Shown here piece after piece: positions 24,861 through 39,450 of a stretch of 39,450 nucleotides of DNA. Source of the stretch: an uncultured Bacilli bacterium (GTDB lineage Bacteria; Bacillota_I; Bacilli_A; RF39; UBA660). Under the pieces are notes generated by a model. The model searched no databases. It was not told the origin of the DNA and saw only the letters and a program-made list of their open reading frames with translations. The stretch lies in the NCBI GenBank assembly GCA_944332715.1, contig CALVKN010000068.1, forward strand, positions 143,755 to 183,204, in the 5' to 3' direction. The translations under genes were made by a program, and so were the position numbers. Each line of letters opens with the position of its first letter. Position 1 is the stretch's first letter.

Positions 24861-25784
24861 TCAGTTGTTCGGGGTGAAGCCGCGGCCCACGACCTCGCGC
24901 GTGTCGATGATCGAGAACATGGCGCGCGGGTCGACGTCCAGCACGATGCGGCGGATGGCGGCCAGCTCCGTGGTGCGCGCGATCACGTAGACCACGGTCT
25001 TGTCCTTGCCGGTGTAGGCGCCCTTGGCCGGGATCAGCGTCACGCCGCGGTGTACCTCCTTGAGCACGTGCGGGGCGATCTCCTCCCAGCGGTCGGAGAT
25101 GATGAACAGCGTCTTGGTGCGGTTGAGCCCCTGCAACACGTTGTTGAACGCGGTGCTGGAGACGAACATCACGAGGATGGCCAGCGCGGCCACGTCCAGC
25201 CCGTTGACAAAGGCCAGCGCGCCGGTGACCAATACGTTGAACACATAGCTGATCGTGCCCATCGGGAAGGAGAAGCGCTTCATCAGCAGCAGCGACACGA
25301 TGTCCATGCCGCCCGTCGAGGCGCCGCGCCGCACGATCGGCGCGCCGACCGCGCCGCAGATCACGGCGCCGAGCAGCGCGCTGGTCAGCTGCGAAAGCGG
25401 GTTTGCAAAGTCGAACGGGATGCGGATGCCCGCCGTAAACGCCATGGCGGCGGAAAAGTAGACCGACGCGACGATCGTATACAGCGTGAACTTGAAGTGC
25501 AGCTTCCACACCGCAAGCGCGAGCAGCGGGATGTTGAGCAGCAGGATGGACAGCCAGGAGGGGAAGCCGGTGATATACTCGATCAGCATGCCGACGCCGG
25601 TGACGCCGCCGCTGATCAGGCCGTTCGGCTTGTACAGCCCGTTGATGGCGACGCACTGGATGGTGATCATCGACAAAATGGTCGCGAGCGTGAGCAGCTC
25701 CGACTTCCAGTCCCAGTGTTCCGTTTTCCATGGCCAGCGGCCGGCGGCCGGCGCGGCGCCCGGCGCGGTTGGTTGCTTCTTCAT
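24861..25784 (-). CDS. YitT-family membrane protein (DUF161 + DUF2179)
   Basis: A 307-residue protein with five or six hydrophobic helices (about 30-210, including NGLISGGVTGVGMLIEYITG and RRGASTGGMDIVSLLL, hallmarks of YitT). A cytoplasmic C-terminal DUF2179 domain follows (KTLFIISDRWEEIAPHVL, then RGVTLIPAKGAYTGKDKTVV). Function in the family is not established; small-molecule transport is often suggested. The ATG at 25784 has no ribosome site and lies seven bases after the -10 box, implying a leaderless message. Likely first gene of yitT-pepV. Confidence 0.88.
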   Translation of the reverse strand: MKKQPTAPGAAPAAGRWPWKTEHWDWKSELLTLATILSMITIQCVAINGLYKPNGLISGGVTGVGMLIEYITGFPSWLSILLLNIPLLALAVWKLHFKFTLYTIVASVYFSAAMAFTAGIRIPFDFANPLSQLTSALLGAVICGAVGAPIVRRGASTGGMDIVSLLLMKRFSFPMGTISYVFNVLVTGALAFVNGLDVAALAILVMFVSSTAFNNVLQGLNRTKTLFIISDRWEEIAPHVLKEVHRGVTLIPAKGAYTGKDKTVVYVIARTTELAAIRRIVLDVDPRAMFSIIDTREVVGRGFTPNN

Positions 25785-25791
25785 AACTTGG

Positions 25792-25819
25792 AGTATAGCA
25801 GAAACCGGCAAAAAAGCAA
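25792..25819 (-). promoter_or_regulatory. yitT promoter, apparently leaderless
   Basis: Minus strand: TTGCTT (25819-25814), 16-bp spacer, TATACT (25797-25792). Only CCAAGTT separates the -10 box from the ATG, so transcription should start at or within two bases of the start codon. Confidence 0.65.
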
Positions 25820-25889
25820 CCGCGAAAACGCGCCCCGCGGCGCGGGGCCGGGGGCGCGGGCAGGATGAGGCTCTTTTCGGCCGGCGGCG

Positions 25890-26750
25890 TCACTCTGCCA
25901 GCAGCTGTTCGCACGGACGCAGGCTCGCCTCAAGCGCGTGCAGATAGTCCGTCAGGTCGCCCGTGCGCACGACGGCCGCCTGGCGCAGAAAGTCCGTGTT
26001 GATACGCACGAGCGAGCGGAATGCCGCGCACAGCGCGTCGTAGCGCTCCTGCTGCTGTTGGAGCTGCTCGCGGAGCGCGGGGGCTTCGTCCGCGCCGCCG
26101 TCCGCCGCTGCGCCGCCCCGCACGGCCTGCAGCGCGAGCGTGCCCAGGGCGGACAGGAACGCCTGCACGTCCAGCCCCTCCACCTGTTCCAAACGGGATA
26201 CCACGTCCGCCGCGGCCATGCGCTGTTCCTGCTTTTTGGGTCGCCCGGCGTGCCGCCCGTTGCCGCGGGCATACGGGTCGAATGCCGGCACGCCGCGCCC
26301 GGCCAGTTCCGAGAGCACGCTGCGCACGAGCGCCGGCTTGCTGCGGATGAGCGAACGGTATTTGTTCTGGTAGCGCAGCATGGCGCTCTGGTCGCCCTCG
26401 CCGAGGCGCAGCGTGCAGGCGCGGACGGATTCGCCGGCGGCCTGGGCGGACAGCACCGCTTCCAATAGCGCGCGCGTCTCCGCCTCCGTGAAGGGGATGA
26501 ACGCCGGGGTGTGGCGGTATGTGCCGCCGCCTTCCTTGACGCGGGCGTAGTAGTAATTGCGCACGCTGTTGGGGCGGCGCCCGGTCTGCCGGGCCACGTC
26601 GTCGAACACCGCCTTGAGGGGCGCGCCCTCCGCCTGCGCCCGGGCCGCCTGCTCAAACAGCAGCGCGTTTTCGGCTGCGTTCCAGCCGGCGTGCGGCCGC
26701 GGCGCGCGCGCCTCCGCCTGCCCGGTTTGCAAAGTTGACATGTTTTCCAT
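25890..26750 (-). CDS. Myb/SANT-like two-repeat DNA-binding protein (RsfA-like)
   Basis: A 286-residue protein with two tandem Myb-like helix units: residues 21-70 (GWNAAENALLFEQ, then GRRPNSVRNYYYARVKEG) and 83-135 (PFTEAETRALLEAVL, then MLRYQNKYRSLI). A basic AT-hook-like GRPKKQ (169-174) and a C-terminal coiled-coil-like Gln/Glu-rich region (about 220-286) follow. The layout resembles RsfA-type regulators of spore-forming Firmicutes, though more divergent. A sporulation role is an inference. The start at 26750 has GAGGTGA eight bases before it; the frame is open further upstream with no ribosome site. Upstream promoter not clear. Confidence 0.7.
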   Translation of the reverse strand: MENMSTLQTGQAEARAPRPHAGWNAAENALLFEQAARAQAEGAPLKAVFDDVARQTGRRPNSVRNYYYARVKEGGGTYRHTPAFIPFTEAETRALLEAVLSAQAAGESVRACTLRLGEGDQSAMLRYQNKYRSLIRSKPALVRSVLSELAGRGVPAFDPYARGNGRHAGRPKKQEQRMAAADVVSRLEQVEGLDVQAFLSALGTLALQAVRGGAAADGGADEAPALREQLQQQQERYDALCAAFRSLVRINTDFLRQAAVVRTGDLTDYLHALEASLRPCEQLLAE

Positions 26751-26897
26751 CGAACGTTCACCTCGCTGTTGTTGTTGCATCGAGTATGGACAGCATGTTG
26801 TATGTCTATACCTATGTTCTGCCCGGCTTGTCTGATGCTGGCGGCGCCGCGGATTTTTTTCGCCCTGCATGCCGCGCCCGTACCCCACGATGTGTGC

Positions 26898-26930
26898 AAA
26901 AAAACGCCCCGCGCCGTTTCAGGCGGGGGC
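26898..26930 (-). terminator. Terminator of the HD-domain gene
   Basis: Minus strand: a GC-rich hairpin (26930-26905) around TGAAAC, followed by seven T (26904-26898). Confidence 0.85.
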
Positions 26931-26976
26931 GGTGGGAACGGGGCCGGCCGTGCGGCGGGCAGGGGAGGCCGGGGCG

Positions 26977-27531
26977 TCAGAGCCCCAGCGCCTCGTGCAC
27001 GGCGCGCATGCCTTCGATGCTCTCGGCGATCACGTCGTCGAGCGTCATGCCGAGCATGTCGCAGCCGGAGAGGATCACGTCGCGGTTGACGCCGGCGGCG
27101 AAGTGCTTGTCCTTGAATTTCTTTTTGACGCTCTTGACCTCCATGTCCATCACGCTGCGCGATGGGCGCATGAGCGCCGCAGCCGTGATGAGCCCGGTCA
27201 GCTCGTCGATGGTATAGATGGTCTTTTCCACCGGCAGCTCCGGCTTGACGTCTGTGCAAAGGCCGTAGCCGTGCGCGCACACGGCGCGGATAAACGCCTC
27301 GTCAAATCCCGCTTCCTTTAAGATCCGGGGCGCGACCTGCAGATGTTCGTCCGGCCACTTTTCATAGTCCACGTCGTGCAGCAGGCCGACCAGGCCCCAC
27401 GCGTCCGGGTCCTCGCCAAAGCGCGCGGCAAAGCGGCGCATGACCGCCTCCACGGCATAGGCGTGCTTGAGCAGCGCGTCGCTCTCGTTGTACTGCTTGA
27501 GCAGGGATAGCGCCTCTTCGCGTGTCTTCAT
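26977..27531 (-). CDS. HD-domain hydrolase-like protein
   Basis: A 184-residue HD-superfamily protein. Metal-binding positions appear as His23 (LLKHAYAVEAV), His52-Asp53 (LLHDVDYEKWP), His63 and a later His (VCAHGYG). Similar stand-alone HD proteins are annotated as hydrolases of nucleotides or phosphate esters; the substrate is unknown. The ATG at 27531 has a GAGGG site. It is divergent from rpoB, and its promoter (27597-27569) backs onto the rpoB promoter. Confidence 0.82.
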   Translation of the reverse strand: MKTREEALSLLKQYNESDALLKHAYAVEAVMRRFAARFGEDPDAWGLVGLLHDVDYEKWPDEHLQVAPRILKEAGFDEAFIRAVCAHGYGLCTDVKPELPVEKTIYTIDELTGLITAAALMRPSRSVMDMEVKSVKKKFKDKHFAAGVNRDVILSGCDMLGMTLDDVIAESIEGMRAVHEALGL

Positions 27532-27568
27532 CGGGATCGCCCTCGCTTTCCGGTATGATAACCAAATT

Positions 27569-27597
27569 ATTGTATCGGAACGGGCAAAAAATAGCAA
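27569..27597 (-). promoter_or_regulatory. Promoter of the HD-domain gene
   Basis: Minus strand: TTGCTA (27597-27592), 17-bp spacer, TACAAT (27574-27569). Confidence 0.75.
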
Positions 27598-27616
27598 TAT
27601 ATTTCGCAAATTTCCC

Positions 27617-27645
27617 TTGACAACTTGATTTCCTGCTGATATCAT
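27617..27645 (+). promoter_or_regulatory. rpoB promoter
   Basis: Consensus TTGACA (27617-27622), 17-bp spacer, TATCAT (27640-27645). A second TTGACT at 27652-27657 with poor -10 candidates near 27675-27682 may give a weaker second promoter. The leader from the first is about 160 nt. Confidence 0.8.
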
Positions 27646-27680
27646 ACAAAATTGACTTATGATGGATATACTGTGGTAAT

Positions 27681-27811
27681 ATGCCCAAAATGGTCTTTCT
27701 CATGCGTCCCGGACGCATGGAAAAGACAGGAAATGGGCATCCTCCACGGTGGATCCTGTGGGAAAAACAGCAAATTGATGCGCTGCGACGCATCGGCAAG
27801 GGGTGAACGCG
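27681..27811 (+). promoter_or_regulatory. Structured rpoB leader RNA, candidate cis-regulatory element
   Basis: Four hairpins lie in a row. The first spans 27681-27740: ATGCCCA (27681-27687) with TGGGCAT (27734-27740), GTCTTT (27693-27698) with AAAGAC (27722-27727), and CATGCGT (27701-27707) with ACGCATG (27713-27719). Then TCCAC/GTGGA (27743-27753), CTGT/ACAG (27756-27770) and GATGCG/CGCATC (27777-27794), four bases before the AGGGGTGA ribosome site. ATGCGTC at 27702-27708 could instead pair with GACGCAT at 27787-27793, breaking the first and last hairpins. No T-run terminator is present, so control of translation is more likely than attenuation. No known leader class was recognised. Confidence 0.55.
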
Positions 27812-31561
<3,750 letters not shown>

Positions 31562-31603
31562 CACCTGCGACGGGGCAATATGCCCGAAGGGAGATAGGAT
31601 ATC

Positions 31604-35131
<3,528 letters not shown>

Positions 35132-35165
35132 GCGGCAAAACGGCCGGAAAGGGGGAGGGGCGCGC

Positions 35166-35936
35166 GTGGACAGGACGATCGATAACCGGGATTGCCCGCT
35201 GTATGGCACGCATTACTGTGAATTGCTGCATATGCGGGAGTGCGGCCAGTGCCCGCTCACCCGCCCGTCGTCGGACGTGACGCCGGAGAGCCTGCGCAGC
35301 GACCTGGACCTCTATGAGTCGCTGTTGCCGGAGGGGGGTGTGGCCCCGCTGTTTGAGGCGAAGACGTGCCGCTTCTGCCGCGACGAAGCTGCCGCGCGCA
35401 GGCGGCAGGGCTACGCCATCTTCAACATGGCGCACCCGGAGCCGAAGCGGATGCAGAACGGGCTGCTCTTTGGCAAGCGGCGCGCGGCGGTGGGCACGAT
35501 GATCCCCGTGCAGGTCGCCATCTGCCCGCACTGCCGTCGGCGGCTGCTGCTGCTCGAGTACCTGCCGGTGCTGCTGCCGCTCGTCGTGGGCGCGGCGTTC
35601 CTGCTGCTGCTCACGCTTTCCGACGTGGGCGATGCGCTCATCCGCGTGGCGCCCGTGCTGCCGTTTGTGATCTGGGTGGCGGGCATGGCACTCGCTTGGG
35701 GCGTGGCAAAGCTGCTGCGCGTCGCGCTCAAACGGCGCTTTGCGCACGACATGTACGTGGACATCCTGGAGCATCCCACGCTGCGGCGAATGCTTGAGAA
35801 GGGCTGGTTCCCGGTGCCCAACCAGGGAGGCGTGCGGCCGGTGTTCAGCAAGAGCCGCCTGCAGCGGGGGCTGGGCACGGCGCCGTCGCAGACGGCCGGG
35901 CAGCGCGCGGCGGGGACCGCGCCGGAGAATCATTGA
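35166..35936 (+). CDS. Unknown Cys-rich membrane protein in the rpoC-L7Ae gap
   Basis: A 256-residue protein I do not recognise. Eight cysteines fall in an N-terminal cytoplasmic-looking region (Cys10, 18, 26, 29, 68, 71, 120, 123), probably two zinc sites. Two membrane helices follow (about 132-150 and 161-181), then a basic tail. The GTG at 35166 has a GGGGGAGG site. It starts 34 nt after rpoC, so it is probably on the rpoBC transcript. Its stop codon is part of the -35 box of the next gene. Most Firmicutes have no gene here. Confidence 0.72.
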   Translation: MDRTIDNRDCPLYGTHYCELLHMRECGQCPLTRPSSDVTPESLRSDLDLYESLLPEGGVAPLFEAKTCRFCRDEAAARRRQGYAIFNMAHPEPKRMQNGLLFGKRRAAVGTMIPVQVAICPHCRRRLLLLEYLPVLLPLVVGAAFLLLLTLSDVGDALIRVAPVLPFVIWVAGMALAWGVAKLLRVALKRRFAHDMYVDILEHPTLRRMLEKGWFPVPNQGGVRPVFSKSRLQRGLGTAPSQTAGQRAAGTAPENH

Positions 35937-35961
35937 CAAGCGCGGCGGATGCTGATACAAT
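35933..35961 (+). promoter_or_regulatory. Promoter of the L7Ae-like gene and ribosomal cluster
   Basis: Consensus TTGACA (35933-35938), 17-bp spacer, TACAAT (35956-35961). TGA within the -35 box is the stop codon of the preceding gene. Its position rules out translation starts before about 35968. Confidence 0.82.
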
Positions 35962-35999
35962 ACATGTTTGGCGGCATGCGCCCGGAAATGGGGAAAGCG

Positions 36000-36245
36000 A
36001 TGCAGACCGATGCATGGAAAAGCCGGATTGTGGGCATGAAACAGGTGTTGCGTGCTCTGGAAGCGGACGAAGTTGCCGCCGTCTATCTAGCCGATGATGC
36101 GGAGACGCGCATCCGCGAACGCGTGGAGGCCGCGTGCGCGGCGCACGCGGTGGAGGTGCGGCACGTGCCGTCCATGCGCGAACTGGGCCGCATGTGCGGC
36201 ATTGACGTGGGCGCTGCCTGCGCGGGTGAAATGCGCGCGCGGTGA
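36000..36245 (+). CDS. rplGB: L7Ae-family ribosomal protein (YbxF/RplGB-like)
   Basis: An 81-residue L7Ae-fold protein. SRIVGMKQVLRALEADEV, VYLADDA and MRELGRMCGIDVGAA match the Firmicutes YbxF/YlxQ family, which binds kink-turn RNA. In Bacillus the gene sits between rpoC and rpsL, as here. The frame is open from 35949, but the promoter lies across that start. The ATG at 36000, with a GGGGAAAG site, gives the usual family length. Confidence 0.88.
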   Translation: MQTDAWKSRIVGMKQVLRALEADEVAAVYLADDAETRIRERVEAACAAHAVEVRHVPSMRELGRMCGIDVGAACAGEMRAR

Positions 36246-36258
36246 AGGCGCTGCCCGG

Positions 36259-36290
36259 CGCGCCGGTTTCCGGCGCGGTTTGGGCGTTTT
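36259..36290 (+). terminator. Weak terminator or attenuator before rpsL
   Basis: A perfect 8-bp stem CGCGCCGG-TTT-CCGGCGCG (36259-36277) followed by GTTTGGGCGTTTT. The interrupted T run suggests partial read-through into rpsL. Confidence 0.5.
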
Positions 36291-36317
36291 GGCAGGACAA
36301 TCATCCCTACAGTCGGG

Positions 36318-36347
36318 TTGCAGGGAGTTGTAAGATATAGATATAGA
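36318..36347 (+). promoter_or_regulatory. Possible rpsL promoter
   Basis: TTGCAG (36318-36323), 18-bp spacer, TATAGA (36342-36347) within an A/T-rich stretch. Confidence 0.45.
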
Positions 36348-36374
36348 ATTTGAAAAGATACAGGAGGAACATCC

Positions 36375-36749
36375 ATGCCGACCATTAACCAGTTGGTTCG
36401 CAAGGGAAGAGAGCAGGTGGAGTACAAGTCCACCGCGCCGATTCTGAAACAGTGCCCGCAGCGCCGCGGCGTTTGCACGGCGGTGCGTACCATGACCCCC
36501 AAAAAGCCGAACTCCGCGCTGCGCAAGATCGCCCGTATCCGTCTGAGCGACGGCCTCGAGGGTACCGCGTACATCCCGGGCATCGGCCACAACCTGCAGG
36601 AGCACTCCGTGGTGCTCATCCGCGGCGGCCGTGTCAAGGACCTGCCCGGCGTGCGTTACCACATCATCCGCGGCGCGCTCGACACCGCCGGTGTCGCCAA
36701 CCGCAAGCAGAGCCGCTCGCTCTATGGCGCGAAGCGCCCGAAGAAGTAA
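36375..36749 (+). CDS. rpsL: 30S ribosomal protein S12
   Basis: The 124-residue decoding-centre protein. [23 protein letters not shown] (Lys43, the streptomycin-determining lysine, unmutated), [20 protein letters not shown] and [10 protein letters not shown] are diagnostic. Cys27 and Cys34 are present. AGGAGGAAC precedes the ATG. First gene of rpsL-rpsG-fusA-tuf. Confidence 0.98.
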   Translation: MPTINQLVRKGREQVEYKSTAPILKQCPQRRGVCTAVRTMTPKKPNSALRKIARIRLSDGLEGTAYIPGIGHNLQEHSVVLIRGGRVKDLPGVRYHIIRGALDTAGVANRKQSRSLYGAKRPKK

Positions 36750-36764
36750 GGGGGGAAAAGAGCT

Positions 36765-37235
36765 ATGCCGAGAAGAGGATTTATCCCCAAGCGGGAAGTG
36801 TTGGCCGATCCGATCTACAACAGCGTCACCGTGACCAAGCTCATCAACCAGGTCATGCTCGACGGCAAGCGCGGCGTCGCCCAGAAGGCGGTCTACGAAG
36901 CGTTTGACATCATCAAGGAAAAGACCGGCGTGGAGCCGCTCGACGCGTTCGAGCAGGCGATGAACAACGTCATGCCCGTGCTCGAGGTCAAGGCGCGCCG
37001 CGTCGGCGGTTCGACCTATCAGGTGCCGATCGAGATCCGCCCGGAGCGCCGGCAGACGCTCGGCCTGCGCTGGCTGGTGTCCTATGCGCGCGCCCGCGGC
37101 GAGCGGACGATGCGCGAGCGCCTGGCCGGCGAGATCATGGACGCCATGAACTCCCAGGGCAACGCCTTCAAGAAGAAGGAAGACACCCACAAGATGGCCG
37201 AGGCGAACAAGGCGTTTGCCCATTACAGATGGTAA
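36765..37235 (+). CDS. rpsG: 30S ribosomal protein S7
   Basis: The 156-residue protein that nucleates assembly of the 30S head. [39 protein letters not shown] and [20 protein letters not shown] are family signatures, and the length is exact. GGGGGGAA lies before the ATG. 15 nt after rpsL. Confidence 0.98.
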   Translation: MPRRGFIPKREVLADPIYNSVTVTKLINQVMLDGKRGVAQKAVYEAFDIIKEKTGVEPLDAFEQAMNNVMPVLEVKARRVGGSTYQVPIEIRPERRQTLGLRWLVSYARARGERTMRERLAGEIMDAMNSQGNAFKKKEDTHKMAEANKAFAHYRW

Positions 37236-37246
37236 GGTAGACTGTT

Positions 37247-39325
37247 TTGCCAAGAGATACTGCACTTGAATTAACCAGAAATATCGGCATCATGGCCCAC
37301 ATTGACGCGGGCAAGACGACGACGACCGAACGGATCCTGTTCTACACGGGTAAGATCCACAAGATCGGCGAGACGCACGAGGGCGCGGCCACCATGGACT
37401 ACATGGTGCAGGAGCAGGAGCGTGGCATCACGATCACCTCCGCCGCGACCACCGCCTACTGGCGCGGCCATCGGATCAACATCATCGACACGCCGGGGCA
37501 TGTCGACTTCACCGTCGAGGTGGAGCGCTCGCTTCGCGTGCTCGACGGTGCCGTTGCCGTGTTCTGCGCAAAGGGCGGCGTGGAGCCGCAGTCGGAGACC
37601 GTCTGGCACCAGGCGGTCAAGTATGGCGTGCCCCGCATTGCCTATGTCAACAAGATGGACATCACGGGCGCAGACTTTTTCAACGTCTGCAACATGATGC
37701 GCGAGCGCCTGGGCGCCAATCCGGTGCCCGTGCAGCTGCCCATCGGCACGGAGGCGGACTTCCGCGGCATTATCGACCTGGTGACCATGAAGGCCGAGGT
37801 CTACTATAATGACGACGGTACCGACATCCGAGAGGAAGAGATCCCCGCTGAATACCAGGCGCAGGCGGAGGAATACCGCCAGTCGCTGCTCGACAACGTC
37901 CTGGGTGAGGACGACGCGGTCATGGAACGCTATCTGGAGGGCGAGGAGGTCTCGGAGGACGAGATCCGTGCCTGCATCCGCAAGGCGACGCTGGCCGGAA
38001 GCGCCATCCCGGTGACGTGCGGCACTTCGTACCGCAACAAGGGCGTGCAGCCGCTGCTCAACGCGATCGTCGACTACCTGCCTTCCCCGCTGGACGTGCC
38101 GCCTGCAAAGGGCACGTCGATCGACGGGGAGAGGGAGATCGAAGCGTTGCCGGATGACAACGCGCCGTTTGCCGCGCTGGCGTTCAAGATCGTGACGGAC
38201 CCCTATGTGGGCAAGCTGGCGTTCATCCGCGTGTACAGCGGTACGCTCAAAAACGGCTCCTACGTCTACAACGCGAGCAAGCGCAAGCGCGAGCGTGTCG
38301 GGCGTATCATGCTCATGCACGCCGACCACCGCACCGAGGTGGAGGAAATCCACGCGGGCGACATCGTCGCGCTCGTCGGCATGAAGGAGACGACGACGGG
38401 TGATACGCTCTGCACGGAAAACCATCCGCTGTTGCTCGAGTCCATGACGTTCCCGGAGCCGGTCATCCGCGTGGCCATCGAGCCCAAGACCAAGGCAGGC
38501 CAGGAGCGCATGACGCTGGCACTGGTCAAGCTGGCGGAGGAGGATCCGACGTTCAAGACGTATACCGACCAGGAGACGGGCCAGACCATCATCGCCGGCA
38601 TGGGCGAGCTGCATCTGGAGATCATCGTCGACCGCCTGATCCGCGAGTTCCACGTGGAGGCGACGGTTGGCAACCCGCAGGTGGCCTATAAGGAGACGAT
38701 CACCAAGTCCGTCAAGGTCGAGGGGCGGTACGTCCGCCAGACCGGCGGCCATGGCCAGTTCGGCCACGTGGTGGTCGAGTTCGAGCCGCAGGAGCCAGGC
38801 GCCGGCTACCTGTTCGAGGACAAGATCGTCGGCGGCGTCGTGCCGCGCGAGTACATTCCGGCCGTGGACCGCGGCATCCGCGAGGCGCTGCAGTCCGGCT
38901 CGCTTGGCTATGAGGTCGTGGACGTCAAGGCCACGCTCGTGGACGGCTCGTATCACGAGGTCGACTCGTCTGAGCTTGCGTTCCAGATCGCCGGCTCGCT
39001 GGCGGTCAAGGAGGCGCTGCCGAAGGCGGGCGCCGTGCTGCTCGAGCCGATGATGAAGGTCGAAGTGCTCGTGCCGGACGAATATCTGGGCGACGTGATG
39101 GGCAACCTGAATGCGCGCCGCGGCCGCGTGAGCGGCATGGACATGCGGCAGGGGATGCAGGTGGTGCACGCCATCTGCCCGTTGTCCGAGATGTTCGGCT
39201 ATGCGACCGACCTCAGGTCCAGAACGCAGGGGCGCGGCACGTTCACGATGCAGTTCGAGCGCTATGAGGAAGCGCCTGCGTTTGTGACGGAAAAGCTATT
39301 GAACCGCTATGGCAAGCGGTTTTGA
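37247..39325 (+). CDS. fusA: Elongation factor G
   Basis: The translocation GTPase, 692 residues. Its GTP-binding motifs are [16 protein letters not shown] (residues 17-32), [17 protein letters not shown] and [10 protein letters not shown]; the switch I region is [15 protein letters not shown]. Domains II to V follow to the end ([15 protein letters not shown] in domain IV). The expected [19 protein letters not shown]-terminus requires a TTG start at 37247, 11 nt after rpsG, with TAAGGT upstream. The weak start suggests translational coupling to rpsG. Confidence 0.97.
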   Translation: MPRDTALELTRNIGIMAHIDAGKTTTTERILFYTGKIHKIGETHEGAATMDYMVQEQERGITITSAATTAYWRGHRINIIDTPGHVDFTVEVERSLRVLDGAVAVFCAKGGVEPQSETVWHQAVKYGVPRIAYVNKMDITGADFFNVCNMMRERLGANPVPVQLPIGTEADFRGIIDLVTMKAEVYYNDDGTDIREEEIPAEYQAQAEEYRQSLLDNVLGEDDAVMERYLEGEEVSEDEIRACIRKATLAGSAIPVTCGTSYRNKGVQPLLNAIVDYLPSPLDVPPAKGTSIDGEREIEALPDDNAPFAALAFKIVTDPYVGKLAFIRVYSGTLKNGSYVYNASKRKRERVGRIMLMHADHRTEVEEIHAGDIVALVGMKETTTGDTLCTENHPLLLESMTFPEPVIRVAIEPKTKAGQERMTLALVKLAEEDPTFKTYTDQETGQTIIAGMGELHLEIIVDRLIREFHVEATVGNPQVAYKETITKSVKVEGRYVRQTGGHGQFGHVVVEFEPQEPGAGYLFEDKIVGGVVPREYIPAVDRGIREALQSGSLGYEVVDVKATLVDGSYHEVDSSELAFQIAGSLAVKEALPKAGAVLLEPMMKVEVLVPDEYLGDVMGNLNARRGRVSGMDMRQGMQVVHAICPLSEMFGYATDLRSRTQGRGTFTMQFERYEEAPAFVTEKLLNRYGKRF

Positions 39326-39373
39326 CGACTGACATTTACAACACTGTTTGGAGTATGGAGGAGAGAAAAGCAC

Positions 39374-39450
<77 letters not shown>

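Noticed and set aside
23350-24990. 546-codon plus-strand frame across pepV
   Set aside because: Antisense to a clear M20 peptidase, with Arg/Ala/Val-rich low-complexity translation.
27681-27740. Kink-turn (L7Ae/YbxF target) within the rpoB leader hairpin
   Set aside because: The internal loop (AAATG opposite AGGAAA) does not give the tandem sheared G-A pairs a kink-turn needs, although an L7Ae-like gene lies in the same region.
37271-39169. 632-codon minus-strand frame opposite fusA
   Set aside because: Shadow of EF-G; biased composition and no independent start signal.

Overview
The window is GC-rich (roughly two thirds G+C by eye) chromosomal DNA. It looks like an anaerobic, Clostridia-type Firmicute (a high-GC Christensenellales-like lineage is my guess, not proven). 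The reasons are a reverse-type rubrerythrin, an L7Ae-family protein between rpoC and rpsL, a DacF-type carboxypeptidase, PepV, YitT, a THEP1-like NTPase and a sporulation-regulator-like Myb protein. Promoters are mostly sigma-A type with TATACT, TACAAT or TATAAT -10 boxes and 16-17 bp spacers. I found no tRNA, rRNA, CRISPR array, insertion sequence or replication origin.

Left end (1-6.3 kb): the start of a division/cell-wall type cluster runs leftward (mraZ, rsmH, then a cut-off gene in the ftsL position). Its promoter carries three 10-bp-spaced TGG boxes expected for MraZ autoregulation. Divergent from it is a pair of type IIA topoisomerase subunit genes; the A subunit lacks a recognisable GyrA box, so topoisomerase IV is more likely than gyrase.

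6.3-17.3 kb is accessory and transport territory: an XRE-type membrane regulator, a leftward pair of unknown membrane proteins (one with two zinc ribbons), and an operon pairing an E2-like acyltransferase with an acyl-CoA/AMP ligase. The ligase is followed by a GNAT-like protein gene under its own promoter. Then come a RarD-type exporter and a two-gene lower-GC island whose first gene contains a tandem 567-bp internal duplication.

17.3-27.6 kb is mixed housekeeping: dacF, rubrerythrin, deoC, a THEP1-like NTPase, a membrane-anchored peptidoglycan-binding protein, rpsF-ssb-rpsR, yitT-pepV (yitT appears leaderless), a two-repeat Myb-like regulator and an HD-domain protein.

The right end (27.6-39.45 kb) is the information-processing cluster rpoB-rpoC, a Cys-rich membrane protein, L7Ae-like, rpsL-rpsG-fusA-tuf. 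rpoB is not preceded by rplJ-rplL. Instead it has a strong promoter and a long, highly structured leader with mutually exclusive pairings just upstream of its Shine-Dalgarno sequence. I consider this leader and the E2-like/ligase/GNAT block the two best candidates for undescribed biology. All functional calls come from reading motifs; no database search was run.
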